NCBI GenBank assembly: GCA_001600175.1
Contig: BCJC01000006.1
Coordinates: forward strand, 1,670,863 to 1,734,862
Direction of reading: 5' to 3'
Source of the DNA: Erythrobasidium yunnanense
Taxonomy: Eukaryota; Basidiomycota; Cystobasidiomycetes; Erythrobasidiales; Erythrobasidiaceae
DNA: 64,000 bases
Shown here piece after piece: positions 34,767-46,829 of the stretch (position 1 is its first letter; each line of letters starts with the position of its first letter). Position numbers and translations under genes: made by a program. The notes beneath the pieces are model-generated. The model worked only from the letters and a program-made list of their open reading frames with translations. It searched no databases and was not told the DNA's origin.

Positions 34767-36282
34767 ATGCGGCTGCTACTACTACACAGAACCATATGGC
34801 TTCAAGCAGCAGTACTTTGCGTTGCCCTTCCGCAATTCGTTTTCTTCACCTTTCAGCCTATCGTCGCCGGTCGCATTGATCCGATTATTAGTCCCGGCGC
34901 CGTTTCACAACAGTCAGTGAATGCTGGCGTAAACAGGGCGTTTTGATATGGCCTGATAGCTTTCCGCAGCACCCATAATGTCATCGGGGCTTCAGGTTTC
35001 AGCCAGACATACGACCCCGAAGCGCTTAGGCGTTCAAAGTGTACGAACCTCCAAATACAGGCAGACAAGTCCAATTACTGGATGCCCATGATCTACGCCA
35101 TCGGAGCGAACGGATCGTACTATGGCATGGAAGCTCAATCTCGCGTGTATTACTTTGTGCACAACGACCTCCCTCATGGAAGAGTAGTACAGCCGTTCCC
35201 ATACAGTTTCAGAATGTGTGAGTAGGGTCGCCGTCTTCCAGGGGCGTACAATGCCTGCTGACTGCCCTTTTAGTGGCCGGCAATCCAGCCCGAAAAACCT
35301 ACAATCAAAGCTCAGTAAATGACTGGACAATAAGCTTTTGGTGTCCTACAGAAGATCACGGAGGCAATCACCTACCAACGTCCAAATGCACCATGCTCAA
35401 GGCTGGCGTCTATTTTCCGTCCTGTTGGTGCGTTCAGTGTTTGCTGTGACACCGTGTGATACTGTGTAATCGTCAGCTGAAACCTGCACTAATCAGGAAT
35501 GGCGAGGACTTTGACCAGGCCAACCCAGGTGCTCATATGACGTACGCGCCCAATGGACCTCTCGATACCTATTGCCCAGCATCTCATCCTATCCGGCTTG
35601 CGGACATATTCTTCGAAACGTTCTTTAATCGGTATGTTCTCCATCCCTCCAGAGGCGTATGCGTTCACTCTGTTGATACTGGGAGTAGGGGCCATATACC
35701 GGCGCCTCCAGATGGTCAGCCTCAATTCATTATGGCCAACGGCGATACTACTGGTTATGGATTACATGCAGATTTGTACGAGCACTTGCACAAGGAATCC
35801 TAAGTTTTTGACTGTCTCTTGCTAATCGGCCTGTCGTTGTCGTACAGCGCGAATGGATGGGATGTCGAAGTCAATCGTAAGCTAGTGCAGGAGTGTATAC
35901 ATTGGACCGGTGACGGGTGAGTTCGGTATCCAAGTTCAAACGCGAATGCTAAAGCAATCATTCTGACGTCAGCATATGTCCTGCCTTATTACCGCACTGG
36001 AACCCTGCCCTTGGCGAACAATGCTCATTTGAGGGTCTAATCCCTGATGAGCCTATTGGCTTTACTTCTTCAATCAATACCCTGCCTGGCTGTGTGAGTA
36101 CTAATCGAGGGTCTTAGACGGTTTTCTGATATCTACCTGTCCAAATTGTCATGCAGAATCTTCCGTGGACCACAGGCTCGAAACCGCGGTGCAATCCAAA
36201 GATCCACAAAGGGGACCCACCATTCGTGGATCCTGCGACGCGCTCAAAGTGGCAATGGAAACCCACGTGGCCTGGCTATTGA
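34767..36282 (+). CDS. Secreted DUF1996 domain protein (A)
   Basis: The start at 34767 gives a signal peptide (WLQAAVLCVALPQFVFFTF). The DUF1996 opening motif follows at once: VAGRIDPIISPGAVSQHTHN, then VIGASGF. The His pair is split by an intron at about 34911-34967. CTNLQIQADKSNYWMPMIYA, a YYFVHNDLPHGRVVQPFPYS stretch, NDWTISFWCPTE, CHPIRL-like and ANGDTTGYGLHADF-like segments follow, with the last interrupted by introns. Near the end come CIHWTGDG, a clean intron at about 35917-35973, then ICPALLPHWNPALGEQCSFE and NTLPGCNLPW, with the stop at 36282. DUF1996 proteins are secreted fungal proteins, often in the cell wall; the biochemical role is unknown. The exons around 35600-35870 are not fully resolved. 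Confidence 0.72.
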
Positions 36283-36628
36283 GCCGTTGATCGTTTATAG
36301 CGCGATACACGTCGGGCGTAGGGAAGTACCACGTACGACGTCTGGTTGGTCTTTTTACAATCTTGTAATATGTCATGGCGAATCGATGGCAGCCGGCTGC
36401 TCCGAAGCGTTGAAACAGTGTGCATACAGTGGTGCAGCATGAGCGATCGACCAGCTAACCTTGTAGAGGTGGTATTCCGGCTCTCTTGCTATCTTCTCTT
36501 GCTGAATTGCAGAGATATTTATTTATTCTTGCGTTACGCCTTTGCCGGCAGCACTCTCCGGACATTTTGCCGCTAGCATATTCATTACTCTAGTAACCGC
36601 GAACTTAATTATTCACGACCCGGAAATA
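36283..36628. other. Convergent 3' region
   Basis: The region holds 346 bases between the ends of the DUF1996 gene and MOT1. Its right half is AT-rich. No gene seen. Confidence 0.4.
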
Positions 36629-39600
36629 CTACGTTGTATTTTGTGTTTGCAACTGCTTTGCAAACTCCTGAACATCTCCAGCCAGATCTTGATACTCATT
36701 GTCTGTGTTGTCAAACTCCTGCAAGCCGTCAAGGAGGGCTTTCTGCGATATGGGACTGGCCTTTCTGCGTTTCTTTATGCCCGAGGAGTCCCCTTCACCC
36801 AGTGCGAACAGATCCAATACATTCTCAGTATCCATCAAAGCCATGTCGGCGTTTTGCTCGTTCACTACCGATGACGCGATATTCATCTTGAACCGCTGCA
36901 ATCCCATGATCTTTTCCTCGAGAGTTCCTCGTGTGATCAGACGATAGACATTTACAGTTCGCTTCTGACCAAGTCGATGTGCACGATCCATTGCTTGGAG
37001 ATCCTTTGATGGATTCCAGTCATGTTCGACAAAGATCACCGTGTCCGCTCCAGTCAGGTTGAGGCCAAGTCCTCCTACGTGTGTTGTCAAGAGCAAGACA
37101 TCGATGGAGGGATCTGCATTGAATGTTTGTACGACGCCATGCCGCCGGGTCGCGGGCGTAGATCCGTCCATCCGCATGTATGAGACCGTCGGCATATGTA
37201 GTGCAAATAGCTGGTGTTCGATGAGATCAAGCATCTGCTTCTGTTGGCAGAAGATCAACACTCGGTGAGGCGCCACAGCAGAATCCGACGCATCGGAGGC
37301 TTCCTTCTTGACGCCATTCTTAGCCGTCTCAGGACTTTCGCCTATTCCAGTGTCCAGAAGCAATTGTCTGTATGATATGTCTTTAGCCTATGAGACGGGA
37401 AAAACGAGAGCTATTTAACTTACTGTAGAGCTAACAATTTCGGTGCATATCGGATATCGGCAAGACTTTGCTTGGCCTGCCCAAGCAGTCCGTGTTTCTT
37501 CAGGATACGAGCATGGACTTCGCTGTCATTCAGCACCAAAGTGGGATGGTTGACGAGCTTGCGTAGATATTGCAAAGTCTGAAAGACATGCGTCTCTGCT
37601 GTCTGTCCGCCGTCAACCTTCATCGGAATGTCGTTCTCGTTCGCTTGGCCCTCGGTATAGCTTTCATACAGGTCTCTCTGGAGGGCTGAGAGGTCACAGT
37701 AGTAGTCTTGGATGATCTTGGGCGGGAGGTCATCCAGCACGTTTTCCTTTAGCCTTCGAAGAAGAAAAGGCAGGACTTGCTTATGTAGCGCATCGAGTGC
37801 GAGAGTGCCTTCGGAGATACAGCATTAGACACGGTGCGGCACAAGAATCGACAGCAGCTCACCGGCCTCTTGCTCTTGCGAAGAGCTCTTTGCGTCTCTG
37901 CTCCGCTGAATCGGTTTGCCAAAGCGGCGAGCGAAGCTTTCTTCGGTACCGAGGAATCCGGGCATGAGAAAGTCAAACAAATTCCATAATTCCAAGACAT
38001 TATTCTGAATAGGCGTGCCGGACAGGATGAGGCGATGGTTCGCACGAACGCTCTTGATGGCTTTCGACAGCTTGGTCTTGCCGTTCTTGATGATATGACC
38101 TTCATCGAGGATGCAATAGTTCCAATCGATCTGACCCAGTACATCGATATCATTTCTGACAACGTCATAAGACGTTATCAATACATCGGTACTGTTCAAA
38201 ATGGCGATTTTGCGGTTTCGTTCTTGACTGTCGCCAGTGTAGATTTGTACCCGCATAAAGTCCGCATACGTCCTGATCTCTTGATGCCAATGACCAGTGA
38301 GAGTAGGAGGACAAACGACAAGGCTTGGCAGGTGGACCGTGTCTGGAGAACCAGTCGCAGCATGACGCTGAGCTCTCTCGTGTGTTTTGCTGGCCAGTAT
38401 GCATATTGTCTGCAAGGTCTTGCCTAGTCCCATGTCATCGCATAGAATACCATGCAGCTGATACTTGGCCAAAAAGGCAAGCCAATTCACTCCTTCTTGC
38501 TGGTACTTCCGGAGCTGGACAGCTACTTTGATCGGCATCTCGTAATCGGCAACCTTGCTGCCATCAAGCAGCTGAACAAGGAAGTCTCTCTCCTCTGCAC
38601 GCTTGACAATCAGCTCCTCCGTGAATCCCGGTGGATCCGGCAGACCAGCCTGAGGTGGCCATCTGTCTTAGTATAAGCGTTAAAGTGAGTCAACGACACT
38701 CACCTCTAATGGTACGAGCTTGACGAGAGTTGCAAACGTGTTGGTGGCTAGCAATCGTACTTCGTCATCTGAATCTGTCATTCTGCCTAATATCGGAACG
38801 ATGAGAAAGATTACGTATGGTAGAATCCGGACGTCCATGACGGCAACCATATCTGTAAGGATACTTAGTCGGCTGGTTTCTGATCAAGGTGCACATCACT
38901 TACGAGAGATTGCTTCCACAGCGCCACGACGTCTCGTAGGTGCCAAAGGGTCGGCTATGAAGGGTAAGACTTGCTGAACAACCAGACGCATGCTCTCCTC
39001 GGTAATGAAATTGCAGAGAACGGCCAAAGACTTGGCTGCCAAATGCCTCACGATGGTATACTGCGACTGTAAGGCCTGCACGATATCGGGAAAGAGTAGT
39101 ATTGCCTGCGAGCTGAGAGAGGACGGCAGGACGGGCACCATGGCTGAAAATACTGTAAGGCAATCTAGAAGGTCTTGACCTTCCATGTCGGTGAGGTGCC
39201 GCTGGCTCTGACCGTGCTGTACGAAGGCCAGCGCTTCGGACATGCATTGCCATAGTTTAGGCAAGCGCGTGAGGAGCTCATCACCATAGATACGTGCTAG
39301 CTCCTCGAGTGTGCCTATCGCTCCTCTTCTGACCAGAGCGGCCTTGCTCGTTGCGTCTTTTTCGTGTGCGGCTTCTGCGCCTAACGTGGTTTTACCGCCC
39401 TTTTTATTGCTTTTGCCCGTAGTGGTCACAGTTCGTCCGTGGATGTCGGTATCATATATTCCCCTGCCATCTCCCTTCGCTGTAGCGAAGAGGGGCGTTG
39501 TCTTTGTGTCTTGACAGAGAAAACTGCAAATATTCTTCACGAGCTTTTCCACAGGGTTTACCTTGACGCCAGAATTGCCCGAAGTGCAGTCGTAAATGAA

Positions 39601-42600
39601 GCTGGCCAAAGCCTTTGCAGCCTTGGCCTGTATGTCGGGATTTGTTTCGAATTTGATCGAATTTGTAAGGCTTCGGATTACTGGGTTTAGCTTGGCAGGG
39701 AAAGCGCGCAGAGCTACAGCTGCGCCAGCCAGAGCGGCAAAGACTCTGATATCCTCGCTCCCCTTCAAGCCGCCCGCCCGGACTAACGCGGTCTCGATCT
39801 TAGCTTGCAGTTCGTCAAGGGTTGGGCGCACGGAAATACGAGTCTTTTCCTTCATTCTGCCGAGTAGATGCGTGTACTCCTCTCCGATGAGCTGATTCGC
39901 TCTCTGCAGAGTGAACCCTTGATCATACGGGACCAGACGCGGTAATTGGCCCGCCTGCAGCTTCCCTTTGCTCTTCAGAGCTGTAACGAGCTGTGTACAG
40001 AGCGTGTATATGTGAAAAAGGAGGCCAGATGTCTCTGAGTATGCGGCTGCCGGTTCCGATTGTAAGGCATTGACGAGGAGCGGAGCTATCCGCTGTCCCA
40101 AAGCAGAAGCTGCGAGATGGTCGGGTAGATTCCTCGCCCACTCTTGGAATAATATGCTGGCGAATGTGATCTGATGACTAGAGCTGGACGTAAGATACGG
40201 AATCAGAAGGCTACCCAAGTCGGAATCGTGAAGCTGTTGGCAGTGAATCAGCACAGGTGCTCGGCTGGTAATCACCATACGCACTTCGGCCGGCCAACGG
40301 GAAAAGAGCAAGGCCAAGGCTGTTGCTCCCGCCAATCTGCCTCGTAAGGTCTGCTCTTCGCTGACGAGCGCCATGTCCTGCAGCAAGATTGGCTTGTCTA
40401 CACTATAGGCGCCACCTGATCCCTCGCCGTTGGTCGTAGTATGCTTCCACAGGAACTGTGTGTTTATAGCGGTTCCAACGGGCGTCATGAGCGTGTCAAG
40501 CCAGCCTGGCAGGTGGGGCAGGCACATGCGAACTGCCTCTGACGGCACTGTACTTGGTACCGTCATTAGGTCGAGAAGTGTAGCCCAGGCAGCCAATGAC
40601 GAGGTGCGGATATCAAGCCGCTCTTCGACAATCAGGTTTTGGTACACTATGCGGAAGATACGCTCATCGATCCAGGGGATTACGTGAGCCGCAGGTAGCG
40701 AAAGAAGAGTATTGAGGGCGCCGATGACAGCGACGCGAACGCTGGAGATAGTGTGGCGGAAGAATGGGTACAGACTGAAGACAAGATCCGCGAGCGTACT
40801 GAAAAGTTGGAAGCATGAAGACTCAGCTCGAAGGATCTGGCGGTCACGAGCATGACTTACGCTTGTCCACTGCTTGTCAACAGATCCAATGTCCGTTGGT
40901 TTCTGAGTAGTCTAGCCAGCAGGTCCGTAACGTTTCCCACGGAACTTGATAGATCGTCCTTCTGATCATGCAAGCTACGGTTGATGACGGAAAGCAGTCG
41001 TAATACGTGCTCGTCCTCGCTCTTCTCCAGCAGGAGAGAGCATAGAGGGACGAGGGCGGCTGCTGCGACCCCGCGAACGTCATCATCGTTATCTTCCAAA
41101 CTTCACTAGGCTCAGTTAATTCGGGATAGTGGACTATTATAAGACTCACCCGAGCACTATCGCATCCACGACAGTCTGGAGAGACGGATGTTGCGGATTC
41201 CCGCTCTGGATCGACGAGGCGAATATGTCCTGTCGCACTGCAGCCAGATACTTGAGTCCCAGCAGGCCTGCATGCTTCACTTCCCAGAAATAGTTCTTCC
41301 TACCGGCCTCCACCTTCACCTTCTTGACTTCAGTTTGAGCTACCATGTCAATCAGGATTTCCGTAACGCGATATGCTAGACCAGGGGGCATATTGAGGAG
41401 GAGAGCAGACAAAGTTTGACTGGCTGTTTCGCGAACAGGCGCAACAACGTGGTCGCCAACGAAGTCCCCGAAGCGATCCAAGGCGAAGACTTGTAGAATA
41501 GTCTCGGCCATGTCCTCACACCAGAGCCCGTGAGCGTAACAATTTTCAGTAGACGAAGAGCCTGCGCTCATACCGGCTGCTCTGCCTTGGATGCGAATGA
41601 GCTCCCGCAAGCCGAGACATGCACCATGGCGGTACTCCCACTTCTGATGCAGCAGATCCCGCTGGAGTGCGACTGCAATAGCAGTGAAAGGCCATTGGTC
41701 CGGAGCTGACATCCATGACGCAGTATTACCGCTTCCGTTGGCCGGGTCCTCGACCTTGACTGCTGCCTGCCCGCCTTGCGGGCCTTTGTACGAGATGGTG
41801 ACGCTCTCCGACACTTTTTGGTCTCCGTATGTCGCTTCGTCTATCTCTTCTTTCTTGACCGACACCGCACGTGCAGAAGGGGATGTGGATCTTGATGTGC
41901 TTGGCGAGCCTGCGATAAGACGAACCTTCCGGGGCGGCTCCGGCGCAGTCAGAGCAGCACTAGAGTCGCCGAGAAGGTTTCCAGCTTTACGCTTGCGCTT
42001 CAGGGCATTACGCTCTCGCGCACTCGGCTTGCTCAGATCTATGTCCGCTGCCGAAGGAGCGGGAGAGGGTGATGCAGAAGTAGATGCCGAGTCCCCAGCT
42101 TTTCCCTTTCCCTTGATTCCATTGCTCTGTCGCATTTGCTCGTCCGCCTGGCCTTGGCGAAGCTCATCCTCGACGTCCAAGCCTAGATCCTGGTCTCCTG
42201 CTCCAGGGACAGCCAGACCCACGGCCTTCACGATATCATTCTTCCCCTCGGCACCAGCAGCAGCGGATCCAGCGAATTCCTTGCCCGACGAAGCTAAGAG
42301 CTTTGTTCCGTTGAAGACGATGTCTACTAGGTCAAATCTGGCGAGGGGAACGTATTTCTCTGCTTTTACTGCATCGTTGCCAGTGCTTGACAGAGCTGTA
42401 TGTCTTGCATTGTCATAACTGGGTTCGGGAGGATGCCATACTCCAACAGCTCGCAATATGGACTCGAAGGCTAGAGCTGCGGCATTGCGTGTTTCCCAGT
42501 CTTTGTTTCGCAAGAACGGGAGGACCTTGACGAGCAGGTTGATAATCTCTTCCCACTCTCCGTCGAGACCATAGTAAGTTTGAGCAGACGACGTCGCGTT

Positions 42601-42825
42601 GGAGAGTGCAGCCTGGGCTTGCTTGATGGAGGAGACGTTGTGTGTATGTGTGACTCTGGCTATGCGAATGCTCGCAACATGTCCTAGCTGTTTCGCTGCA
42701 GTTTGGCGAACAAGAGGTGTCGAGCCGGTGCTTAAAAGCAGCAAAAGCCGGTCCAGCCTGCAGCCCGTTCATCAGCACAGTACATAGTGTCGATGTACTG
42801 AGTTTCTGCTTTACCGCGTAGTCAT
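36629..42825 (-). CDS. MOT1: TATA-binding-protein-associated Snf2-family ATPase Mot1/BTAF1
   Basis: Mot1 uses ATP to strip TBP from DNA and so redistributes TBP between promoters. The first exon is only MTTR (42825-42815). Exon 2 starts at a GCTGCAG acceptor and gives LDRLLLLLSTGSTPLVRQTA, then AAKQLGHVA, the family N-terminus. Long HEAT-type helical repeats follow to about 38900, interrupted by a charged, Ser-rich linker (about 41850-42150) and a Lys/Gly-rich insert (about 39370-39440). The C-terminal motor has QLRKYQQEGVNWLAFL, Walker A DDMGLGKTLQT, the DEGH box (family-specific for DEAH/DEGH Snf2), SGTPIQNNVLELWNLFDFLM, and the second lobe with VLIFCQQKQMLDLIEHQLF, THVGGLGLNLTGADTVIFVE and DRAHRLGQKRTVNVYRLIT. 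The protein is about 1,900 residues, as expected. At least eight introns are present. It is an essential nuclear factor in yeast. Confidence 0.95.
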
Positions 42826-43052
42826 GTCTTGTCCAGGGTGCGCTTGCAAGATGTCATCGAGCGGATGGTACGAAACGAAGCAACGCCCGAGTCCGCGAAT
42901 AATAGTAAATATACTAACATCATACAGATCCTCGTACTTCAAGCTGTCTTCTATTCAAACTGCTAACAGTCTGAGTCTTATCTAGGATACAGAGCTACAA
43001 GCTTGTCGATCAAAGAACAAGGCTACATATTGTCTACGGTATCACTGTGCCC

Positions 43053-43864
43053 TCAAGCATGGTTTCTATCGTTTTGACGCTCATCAAATGTCACAGCCAA
43101 AGCAGCAATGAGCAGCAGGTCAACGCCCGGTGCGACCTTGCCGAAAACAATTAGCGACTTCCTAGGGATGCACAGAGACGTCGCTCACTTGTACATAGTA
43201 CGTCTGCGCGCCTCCAAATATGTCACGAGCTCCAAAGTCTCTCGACAAAGAAGCGAGGACCCCGCCAGTCTCGGAAAGCACCATTTGCGCGTCCATGTTA
43301 AGCCATTCGCCCTTGACTTCTATCTCCAGGCGCCTGCCATCAGCCTTGTTTATAAAGCTTGCTACCATCTTGCTGCCTCCCACTGTACCGAGGTGCGTCA
43401 GAACGAGGTCCTCCGTTGAAAATTCTGGACTGTACGTACATTTGAGCTTGCCCTGTACCTCAAAGAGAAGCTCTCCTTCAGGTGTATATGCTTCATGAGA
43501 CCCTCTGAAGCTGCCTAATCTCTTCTTGAGCGTGAACAGATGTTTTCCGGCGACATCGATGAAGTCTGGCTCGAAAGTCAGCTTCGGGCAACGAGCGAGT
43601 GACTTCACCCCCACCTTTAGATTGCGAAAAGCTCAGTGGCTTCCCGTCAACGCGGCATACCACCACTCCGTTGGTGTCTTTGATGCTGGGCCGAGTGAAC
43701 CTGATCAATCGAAGCGCAGATGGCTGGGTGAACAGGCTGTCGCACCTGAAGTCATCTCCAGAGAAAGTAAACAGCTTCTCCTTGAGGACCATCGCTACTT
43801 GATGAGGTACAGCGAACTGGGGAAACAGGCCAACTGGAAACCCCTGGGATTTCTCTGCTGTCAT
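43053..43864 (-). CDS. LURP-one-related (tubby C-terminal-like) protein
   Basis: The start at 43864 reads MTAEKSQGFPVGLFPQFAVP, then QVAMVLKEKLFTFSGDDF, NGVVVCRVDGKPLSFSQSK, and after a 49-nt intron (CTGAC branch site, CCAG acceptor) DFIDVAGKHLFTLKKRLGSF. HEAYTPEGELLFEVQGKLK, a beta-rich core with VKGEWLNMDAQMVLSETGG, and VYYVQ-like sequence follow. A second intron then restores the family end VAPGVDLLLIAALAVTFDE, with the stop at 43053. This is the LURP-one-related fold, a tubby-like barrel shared with phospholipid scramblases; its role in fungi is unknown. At first sight the gene looks frameshifted at a G5 run (about 43616), but the 49-nt intron explains the change of frame. It is about 220 residues long. 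Confidence 0.82.
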
Positions 43865-44310
43865 GCTTAATGTCTGTGTGGGAGGTTATGATATCTCCCT
43901 TTCCTGTTAGATGGATGGTGTGAAGCGAAGAGAAGCGAAGCGAAGAGAAGCGAAGCGAAGCCAGGCAGCTTTGGCTTCAAGAGCTTGTTCCAGAGGCCGA
44001 AGCGGTGCTCAATGTTAGACAGTCTGCGCCATGAATCGTAAGAGGGGTGAGTGTCAAGCGAGATAAAGACGAGTTATGTTTTGCAGGTCTTGCTTGCAGC
44101 TGGCTTCACGAAAGGGCAAAGCAAGAGGAGCGATGCCAGCGGCCAAAGTGTGAGGGTCTCTTTCCGGATTACGAGATCTCCTGAGAGATAGCAAAGATCA
44201 CATATCTAGACGAGACTAGTAAGGGTGACGGCACAGCTACAAATCGGTTAAACTTGCTCCTATCGACAAGTGACCCAGAACGTTTGAAGGAGTACAGGAC
44301 ACTGGCAGTG
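43865..44310. other. Intergenic with purine-rich repeat
   Basis: The region holds 446 bases upstream of the LURP-one-related gene and downstream of the SGNH-like gene. A GAAGCGAAGA-type purine repeat occupies 43922-43961. Confidence 0.5.
43922..43961 (+). repeat. GAAGC/GAAGA purine microsatellite
   Basis: Five-base GAAGC and GAAGA units alternate for about 40 bases, about 60 bases upstream of the LURP-one-related start codon, probably in its promoter. Confidence 0.8.
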
Positions 44311-45958
44311 CTACAGAGAAGGCTTGTCCGATATGCAATGTGATGGCTGCGGCATGCTATAATAGTGCACGTAGTAAAGTAGCATTTCTGCATAAAGCCA
44401 TTGTGCATAGGAGTCCTTTCGAAAATGAGTTGTGTCCTCTGTGGAAGTGCCAGCATGAGCTCGATTGACTTGCTAATGCAGCTTGTGACCTTACGATACT
44501 GGTTGTTACCCATGAGCTTCTCTCCCCAAGCGAAGACTGGCATGTCATTGGCTGCCATTACTGCCTTTGCGCTTTCTGTCAAGCGCCAAACGCCCTCATT
44601 TATCTGATCGATATCGACTGCTGTTACGCCATCGAGCTGATGATTCCATGAGGGGAGATCTGTTCTGTATGTGTATGTTGGAGGTCGGTATAGCGTGGGC
44701 ACATGCGGCCATAGACTTCGGATAAAGCTGATAGAACCGATTTAGTGCGCTGCACAGCAGTGAGGTCAAAAAGACAATCCAGCTCACCTCGTCATTTCGT
44801 TCAAGCGCTGTCTATGCCAGACCAGCTCCTGATACGACATAGCCTGCTCCACCCAAGCTTTCTTATCCTGTTCTCGATATTTTGTGCGCAAACCAAGAAC
44901 ATCCCAAGTGCCCGATGACCATATTATGAGATCCGGTTCCACAGTGAGGTTGAGGCGACGAGCTGCCGGCAGCCAGTGATCTCGTATCCGATCTTCAACG
45001 ATATTGATGTGACCCTTATCGGCTGATGTCTTGTGCTCGGGAAGGGCACCGTAGGTGAACCAAACCTGGATGCCGAGATTGACAGTCTGTCGAAGCAGAT
45101 CTCAGTGTTGATGCTGAGGCTTATACGATCTAGCTGGAGGCTTACAGGTATAGTACATCTGAAAATGCCATGCCAGCCTTCCAGCACGTTTTCAAACTTC
45201 GTGGGCAGATTGACTCCAGGAAGACGCGATCTAGCCTGTACAATTTCGGCGTCAGACGTGTCGCTGACAGTCCAGATACCGTGTGTAGACTCACGAGCAT
45301 CCAAGGATCACGACAGACTTGTTCCGCAGCAGGTCCAAGCCCGGTGCATCGGCTTCTATCGATCCTGCAGCCAGATCTTCAAGCATGGAAGCGTAAGAAG
45401 GCGGTGTCAGGTCGAGGACACCGGGTTGTACCGAAGTATCGTCGCGCCTCCGAGGAAGAATAGCGGGCGAAGCCGCTGAATGCAGGATTCGATCGGTGTA
45501 AGGTATCCATCGTGCTTTCGCGGCTGAACTATTGTGTAATAGATCTACAATAGGTCACAGAGCTGCAGGTGAGCATACTTGTCGTGGAAGGCAGGCGTCT
45601 GAGCGTAGCCTCACACCCAGGCATTGTGTACGGATCTTGACAGTCGGCTGTATTAGCGCCCAAGTATCGTAGTGCCAGGATGCTAGCGAGCTGGATGGCT
45701 TCTTCAGCGCGTTTCCACAACAGTGAGGCTCTGACTCACAAGCTTTAACAGTAGGAAAGCAATCAGCAGCAAGGCCGCCGCTGTCAAGCTGACATCTCGG
45801 AACCGAGAAGTTGTCCAATATGCTGACGCAGAAAACCACGATGTGCGATCTCGCGTTGACGATTGTGCTTCTGCTGACTCGCATTCCTTTGTAATGTGCA
45901 GGTCGTCATTCGAATGGTCTGCTAGCAGAGTGACTTCTTCTGCAGGGTCCGAAGGCAT
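44311..45958 (-). CDS. SGNH/PC-esterase-like membrane protein, copy 1
   Basis: The start at 45958 gives an acidic cytosolic tail (EEVTLLADHSNDDLHITKE) and one transmembrane anchor (SLTAAALLLIAFLLLKL). The luminal domain has CQDPYTMPGCE, AAKARWIPYTDRILHSA, DTSVQPGVLDLTPPSYASML, then LRNKSVVILGCS, a block I G-x-S nucleophile motif, followed by an exon with EGWHGIFRCTIP. A segment LIIWSSGTWDVLGL supplies the block III region. The last exon has DTTHFRKDSYAQWLYAEML, the D-x-x-H catalytic pair, and ends at 44311. The order matches PC-esterase/Cas1-like proteins that add or remove acyl groups on polysaccharides. Copy 2 lies at 48789-50436 on the same strand, has the same exon order, and has an equal genomic length of 1648 bases. 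Confidence 0.75.
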
Positions 45959-46829
45959 GATATGCGACTGTCTGGGTGTGCTGGGCTGTAGTCTTCTACT
46001 CGAAACAGTGATTTGGTCGGCTACTCAAGCGCAGGTTCATAGCTCTTGTCTTTGCGAGACTTGAGATTCGGCCGACTCCCGACAAGAGTGCCAGTGAAAG
46101 GAAGAGCTTTCTTGTCTGTTCTGGCTACGTAACTCAAAGCCCAGCCCGTCTTTCTTGCAGAGCGGGAATGGACTGTCGCAGCTGGAGCCTGTTTGGGCTG
46201 GGGGATGCGAGGGTTTGCAGACCGCCAAGGTAAACGACCTGAGGCAGAGATGACCATCTACATTAGTTGACTATCGAGTTTGCGATGCTGCCAAATGCTT
46301 CGGTCTTTGACGCGATTCCCATCGTTGTATACCGAGGCATGCTTGAGGCATGCGCATAGGTTACGCAGTTGCCAGGCGCGTACTACCGTAGAATCATCAT
46401 GCGAGAAGAGGCGGCTTTGTGGATGACCGTTCTCTACAGTAACGAGTTGCTAGTTAGAAGTCTGATGCCGAGTTGCGACGAAGCTGGATACCCATTCCCG
46501 ATGTAAACAGCTTGCAAATTGGGGTGTAGCAGTACCTACACACACGGGGAGGTATTGATGTACCGGGAAGTATAAGTATCAGTATTATGAGTATACATGG
46601 AATTTATGGGAGTGCCAACCAACTTGCCGTCATTCAATTACCCCTGATCGAGGGTCAGGCACGCTGCGCGCGCAGTGGGCAGAAATCTGAGTTTTCTTTG
46701 TTTGGGTGACATGCCTAATGAGCCATTAGGACAAACAAACAAGAAGGTAATAATGATGGGACAATAAGTATCGACAACACAGCTTGAGTCTGCACAACTC
46801 AGTACATACTGTCATTCCCGGTAGCAATC
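45959..46829. other. Divergent intergenic region, SGNH-like copy 1 and DUF1996 gene
   Basis: About 870 bases. A minus-strand frame at 46021-46257 is open for 78 codons but shows no domain and is not annotated as a gene. The rest has no coding signal. Confidence 0.4.

Noticed and set aside
41684-42418. 244-codon plus-strand open frame inside MOT1
   Set aside because: It is antisense to a well-supported MOT1 exon and reflects codon bias in that exon.
43493-43614. Apparent frameshift at a G5 run in the LURP-one-related gene
   Set aside because: A 49-nt GTGGGG...CCAG intron with a CTGAC branch site removes the conflict and restores a family-typical sequence, so the gene looks intact.
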